From: Micromonospora humi
GTDB taxonomy: Bacteria; Actinomycetota; Actinomycetes; Mycobacteriales; Micromonosporaceae
Length of the DNA: 64,000 nucleotides
Assembly: GCF_900090105.1 (NCBI RefSeq)
Contig: NZ_FMDM01000024.1
Span: 1 to 64,000, forward strand
Direction of reading: 5' to 3'
The position numbers and the translations under genes were made by a program. Numbering within the stretch: position 1 is the stretch's first letter; every line of letters starts with the position of its first letter. Below the pieces are notes generated by a model that was given only the letters and a program-made list of their open reading frames with translations, was not told where the DNA came from and searched no databases. Below are positions 61,260 to 64,000 of the stretch, piece after piece.

Positions 61260-61360
61260 GTTGTCATCGAGTCCACGGACGGGTGACGACGCGACACCGG
61301 AGGTTCGACCGAGCTTCACCGAACGGTCCGAGGTCGCATCGGATCCCCGACAACGGAGGG
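61260..61360 (+). ncRNA. Candidate structured 5' leader of M23 endopeptidase gene
   Basis: GTTGTC (61260-61265) can pair with GACAAC (61349-61354), closing an about 83-nt region just before the GGAGGG ribosome binding site. Inside, GGTCCGA and TCGGATC form a 7-bp stem (one G-U) with a 7-nt loop. This looks like a cis-regulatory RNA. It does not match the ydaO c-di-AMP riboswitch pattern I know, although such switches often control cell-wall hydrolases in actinomycetes. Confidence 0.4.
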
Positions 61361-61365
61361 TGTGC

Positions 61366-62079
61366 GTGCGCCAGCGCCTGTCGTCTGAGCCCGATAGATA
61401 TCGCGGCCGTCGCCGCGTACCCACCCCCCCGCGGAGCCGTTACGCCGCGGTCGTCACCACCGCCTTCGTCGGCGCCGGCATCGTCGCCCTCGGCGCGAAC
61501 GCCCTCCCCGACGCCAAGAGCGTCAGCCCCTCGGTCCTCGACGAGCTCCGGCAGGCCTCGGTCGCCAGCCAGGACGCCGCCGACCGGGCGGACAGCGTCG
61601 ACCGCGCCGACCGTGACGAGCGCTCGGGCGGCGTGGACGCCACCCAGCAGGACACCTGGCTCCTCCCCCTGCACGGCTACGACTTCAAGTCGCCCTACGG
61701 CGTGCGCTTCGGCAAGCTGCACACCGGCGTCGACCTGGTCGCCCCGGAGGGCACGCCCTACCAGGCCATCCACGCCGGCACGGTCACCAAGGCCGGCTGG
61801 TTCGGCGGCTACGGCTACGCGGTGATCGTCAAGCACGCCGACGGCAGCGAGGCCATCTACGGCCACTCCTCCGCGGTGACGGTCAAGGAGGGTCAGCAGG
61901 TGAAGGCCGGTGACCAGCTCGGCCTGGTCGGCAACACCGGCCACTCCTACGGCTCGCACCTGCACCTCGAGGTCCATGTCAACGGCCAGCCGCTGGACCC
62001 GGTGCCGTGGCTCGTGGACCGCGGAGTGGACATCAAGCTCGAAATCGAGGCAGCCTACAGCGATGTAGCGGCCTCCTGA
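61366..62079 (+). CDS. M23 family metalloendopeptidase (LytM-type), first copy
   Basis: A 237-residue exported peptidoglycan endopeptidase. A basic N-terminus and one membrane helix (about 26-46) precede a charged Asp/Ala/Arg linker and an M23 domain (about 105-225). Zinc ligands are H119 and D123 (HTGVD) and H200 (HLHLE), with H198 as catalytic partner. It would cut cross-link peptides at the wall. GTG 61366 was chosen for its spacing from GGAGGG; GTG 61360 is inside that site. Mycobacteria have an M23 gene (Rv0950c) at the equivalent place beside uvrD1. Confidence 0.88.
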   Translation: MRQRLSSEPDRYRGRRRVPTPPRSRYAAVVTTAFVGAGIVALGANALPDAKSVSPSVLDELRQASVASQDAADRADSVDRADRDERSGGVDATQQDTWLLPLHGYDFKSPYGVRFGKLHTGVDLVAPEGTPYQAIHAGTVTKAGWFGGYGYAVIVKHADGSEAIYGHSSAVTVKEGQQVKAGDQLGLVGNTGHSYGSHLHLEVHVNGQPLDPVPWLVDRGVDIKLEIEAAYSDVAAS

Positions 62080-62099
62080 CTCTGCGCACCGCCCGACAG

Positions 62100-62128
62100 C
62101 CGCCCGGATCCTGCGATCCGGGCGGTTT
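62100..62128 (+). terminator. Terminator after first M23 gene
   Basis: CCGCCCGGATC (62100-62110) pairs perfectly with GATCCGGGCGG (62115-62125) around a 4-nt loop, followed by TTT. Confidence 0.8.
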
Positions 62129-62340
62129 CGCGTCCGGGCAAGTCTGCCGCGTCACACCCGGGAGTGTGAGCGGGCCCACACGGCCTCGTGATCGACTCTT
62201 CGCGGGAACCACCCAGTCGACGCGAAGCCGGACAGCCGTCCGTGGGGCCCACGCCCGGGCCGCGAACCCGCCACCGGCCGGACTGCGGACCGACACCAGT
62301 ATTTCCAGGTCCGCGTGCCCCCCGACCGGTGAAGGTTCTC

Positions 62341-63111
62341 GTGCAGCACAGCAGTCCCACAGCGAACGGCAACACCCCGGACCACGCCCCCGCCCGGCAC
62401 CGCCGCGCCGGCCGGCGCACCGCGTACCTCGTCACCGGCGCGGTCGCCCTGCTCGGCCTGGGCCTCGGCGGCGTCGTGGTCGCCACCGGCGACGAACCGG
62501 CCCCCGCTCCCGCCGCGATCGACCTCGACGCCCGGGAACGCGCCGCGGCCGCCGACCGGGCCGACCGGTCGGCCCGCGAGTCGGTCAGCCCGGTCACCCC
62601 GTCCGCCGCGCCGACCAGCCCGACGCCGAGCCCCAGCGCCACCACCCCGAAGCCGCGAAAGACGGCTGCGCCGAAGCCCAAGCCGAAGCCGAAGAAGGTC
62701 GCGCCGAAGCCGAGCTGGGTCGTCCCGATGAGGGGCGCCGAGATCACCTCCTGCTACGGGCAGCGGTGGGGCACCCTGCACGCCGGCATCGACTTCGCCA
62801 TGCCCGCCGGCACCCCGATCCGGGCCGCCGCGGCCGGCACCGTGGTGAAGGCCGGCGACGTGGGCGACGGCTACGGCAACTCCGTCTTCGTCGACCACCA
62901 CAACGGCTATCTGACCCACTACGCCCACCAGAGCCGGCTCCTCGTCGACGTCGGCGACCGGGTGAAGGCCGGTCAGGTCATCGGCTACGAGGGTGCCACC
63001 GGCGACGCCACCGGCCCGCACCTGCACTTCGAGGTGCACAAGGGCGCCATGTGGAACCAGATCGACCCGGCGCCGTTCCTGCGCGCCCGCGGCATCGACG
63101 TGGCCTGCTGA
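62341..63111 (+). CDS. M23 family metalloendopeptidase (LytM-type), second copy
   Basis: A 256-residue exported endopeptidase. It has a basic start, one membrane helix (about 28-48), a long linker with Pro/Ser and then Lys/Pro repeats (PKPKPKPKK), and an M23 domain with zinc ligands H147, D151 (HAGID) and H229 (HLHFE), catalytic H227. The Lys/Pro linker could span or bind the wall. It probably arose by duplication of its neighbour but differs in linker and substrate loops. GTG 62341 follows AAGG at suitable distance; GTG 62329 is an alternative. The 260-nt spacer before it contains several short hairpins and no gene. Confidence 0.87.
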   Translation: MQHSSPTANGNTPDHAPARHRRAGRRTAYLVTGAVALLGLGLGGVVVATGDEPAPAPAAIDLDARERAAAADRADRSARESVSPVTPSAAPTSPTPSPSATTPKPRKTAAPKPKPKPKKVAPKPSWVVPMRGAEITSCYGQRWGTLHAGIDFAMPAGTPIRAAAAGTVVKAGDVGDGYGNSVFVDHHNGYLTHYAHQSRLLVDVGDRVKAGQVIGYEGATGDATGPHLHFEVHKGAMWNQIDPAPFLRARGIDVAC

Positions 63112-63131
63112 CGGCTGCCGCACGAGCAGGG

Positions 63132-63160
63132 GCCCGGTCCGGCGCGACGCCGGACCGGGC
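63132..63160. terminator. Bidirectional terminator between M23 and pcrA
   Basis: GCCCGGTCCGGCG (63132-63144) pairs perfectly with its complement (63148-63160) around a 3-nt loop, between convergent genes. Confidence 0.8.
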
Positions 63161-63171
63161 TTCCTCGACGG

Positions 63172-64000
63172 TCAGAGCTTCTCGATCGGGGCGTGCCGCA
63201 GCACCAGCCACATGGTCTGGTCGCCGAAGTCGATCTGGGCCCGGGCACCCGGCCCGGCCCCCTCGACCGCCAGCACCCGGCCCAGGCCGTAACGCTGGTG
63301 GTTGACCCGGTCACCCGCCGAGACCTTGGGCGCCTGCTTCAGCTCGCTCGCCGTCGCCAGCCGGCTGGCGTCCACGCCGAGCCGCTTGGCGAGCTGGGTC
63401 GCCTTGGGCGTGCCGCCGGTGAAGCCGCCCGACAGCCGGTCCGCCCGGCCGCCGACGCCGCCCCCACCGCCACCCCACGAGGTGTACGACCCCTCGGTGC
63501 GCTCCCACCGCACCAGCTCCGGCGGCAACTCCTCCAGGAACCGCGACGGCGGGTTGTAGGCCGGCGCGCCCCACGCCGAGCGGGTGACCGCCCGGGACAG
63601 GTAGAGCCGCTGCCGGGCGCGGGTGATCCCCACGTAGGCCAGGCGCCGCTCCTCCTCCAGCTCGCGGGTGTCGCCGAGCGAGCGCAGGTGCGGGAAGACG
63701 CCGTCCTCCAGGCCGCTCAGGAAGACCACCGGGAACTCCAGGCCCTTGGCGGTGTGCAGCGTCATCAGCGTGACCACGCCCTGGTGGTCGGGGTCGTCGG
63801 ACGGGATCTGGTCGGCGTCGGCGACCAACGCCACCTGCTCCAGGAACCCGGCCAGGGTGGCCCGCTCGTCGTCGGCGCCCAGCGCCTCGATCCGCTCGGT
63901 GTATTCCCGGGCGACGCTCACCAGCTCCTGGAGGTTGTCCACCCGGCCGGCGTCCTGCGGGTCGAGGCTCTCCTCCAGCTCGGCCAGGTAGCCAGAGCGG
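63172..64000 (-). CDS. pcrA: ATP-dependent DNA helicase PcrA/UvrD1 (C-terminal part)
   Basis: About 276 C-terminal residues are present; the gene continues beyond the right edge. Superfamily 1 helicase motifs are visible: VTLMTLHTAKGLEFPVVFLSG (motif V region) and LEEERRLAYVGITRARQRLYL (motif VI). The tail has a Gly-rich stretch, then GDRVNHQRYGLGRVLAVEG, the C-terminal Tudor-like module through which PcrA binds RNA polymerase. It unwinds DNA in excision repair and replication-conflict resolution. Position beside M23 and sucCD genes matches uvrD1 in M. tuberculosis. Confidence 0.93.
   Translation of the reverse strand, partial: RSGYLAELEESLDPQDAGRVDNLQELVSVAREYTERIEALGADDERATLAGFLEQVALVADADQIPSDDPDHQGVVTLMTLHTAKGLEFPVVFLSGLEDGVFPHLRSLGDTRELEEERRLAYVGITRARQRLYLSRAVTRSAWGAPAYNPPSRFLEELPPELVRWERTEGSYTSWGGGGGGVGGRADRLSGGFTGGTPKATQLAKRLGVDASRLATASELKQAPKVSAGDRVNHQRYGLGRVLAVEGAGPGARAQIDFGDQTMWLVLRHAPIEKL

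Noticed and set aside
62129..62340. ydaO (c-di-AMP) riboswitch before the second M23 gene
   Set aside because: GGGAACC and GCCGGACAGCC fragments occur but only about 25 nt apart, and the GGGGTGAA element is missing.

Overview
The window is about 64 kb of very high-GC DNA (strong G/C bias at third codon positions, many GTG starts, very short gaps and 4-nt ATGA/GTGA overlaps). Gene content and order point to an actinomycete of the Micromonosporaceae, probably Micromonospora or a close relative. This is inferred from Sdh1-type succinate dehydrogenase, type II NADP-Icd, LDH-like Mdh, DUF4097/DrrAB modules and a pcrA / M23 / sucCD / perM / purN / purH order like that of Mycobacterium tuberculosis Rv0949-Rv0957. 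It reads as ordinary chromosome. I saw no insertion sequence, phage, CRISPR array, rRNA or tRNA.

Layout. 1-4 kb: end of a peptide-type ABC ATPase, a Uma2 nuclease-fold protein and the TldD/TldE protease pair. 4-8 kb: sdhCAB, with a Cys/His-rich membrane anchor and an SdhB carrying a 100-residue His/Gly/Ser tail. 8-11.4 kb: Nudix hydrolase, pterin-dehydratase-like protein, PH-like protein, SanA/DUF218 protein, methyltransferase, GNAT acetyltransferase. 11.4-14.6 kb: a minus-strand module of ribbon-helix-helix regulator, DUF4097 protein and DrrA/DrrB-type exporter, preceded by a phased TGGCAC repeat array. 14.7-17.1 kb: a five-gene cassette of YbaB-like protein, type VII secretion-type proteins, an exported EndoU-like nuclease and a small putative immunity protein. 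This is the best candidate for an undescribed system. 17-21 kb: marR-pepE-ychF facing an EamA transporter across a palindromic operator. 21-27 kb: ada-alkA fusion with ogt, then a heterodimeric ABC exporter. 27-35.5 kb: a polytopic membrane protein, a valyl-tRNA synthetase of unusual subtype, a lipoprotein and a four-gene ABC-2 operon. 35.6-41.6 kb: DM13 protein, glycosyltransferase, an ATP-sulfurylase-like/APS-kinase fusion, and deoR-galT. 41.8-46 kb: icd, an MBL hydrolase, mdh and folD. 46-52 kb: a complete peptide ABC importer. 52-64 kb: a minisatellite and a large palindrome, then purNH, CD225/DUF4190 membrane proteins, perM, sucCD, a B12-binding protein, two M23 endopeptidases and the end of pcrA.

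Central carbon metabolism is over-represented (sdhCAB, icd, mdh, sucCD), alongside one-carbon/purine genes (folD, purN, purH). Many genes lack a ribosome binding site and instead have a TANNNT-like -10 hexamer ending 6-8 nt before the start codon, which suggests leaderless transcription. Long GC hairpins separate most convergent or tandem units. All assignments come from reading sequence and recalled family features; no database search was run.
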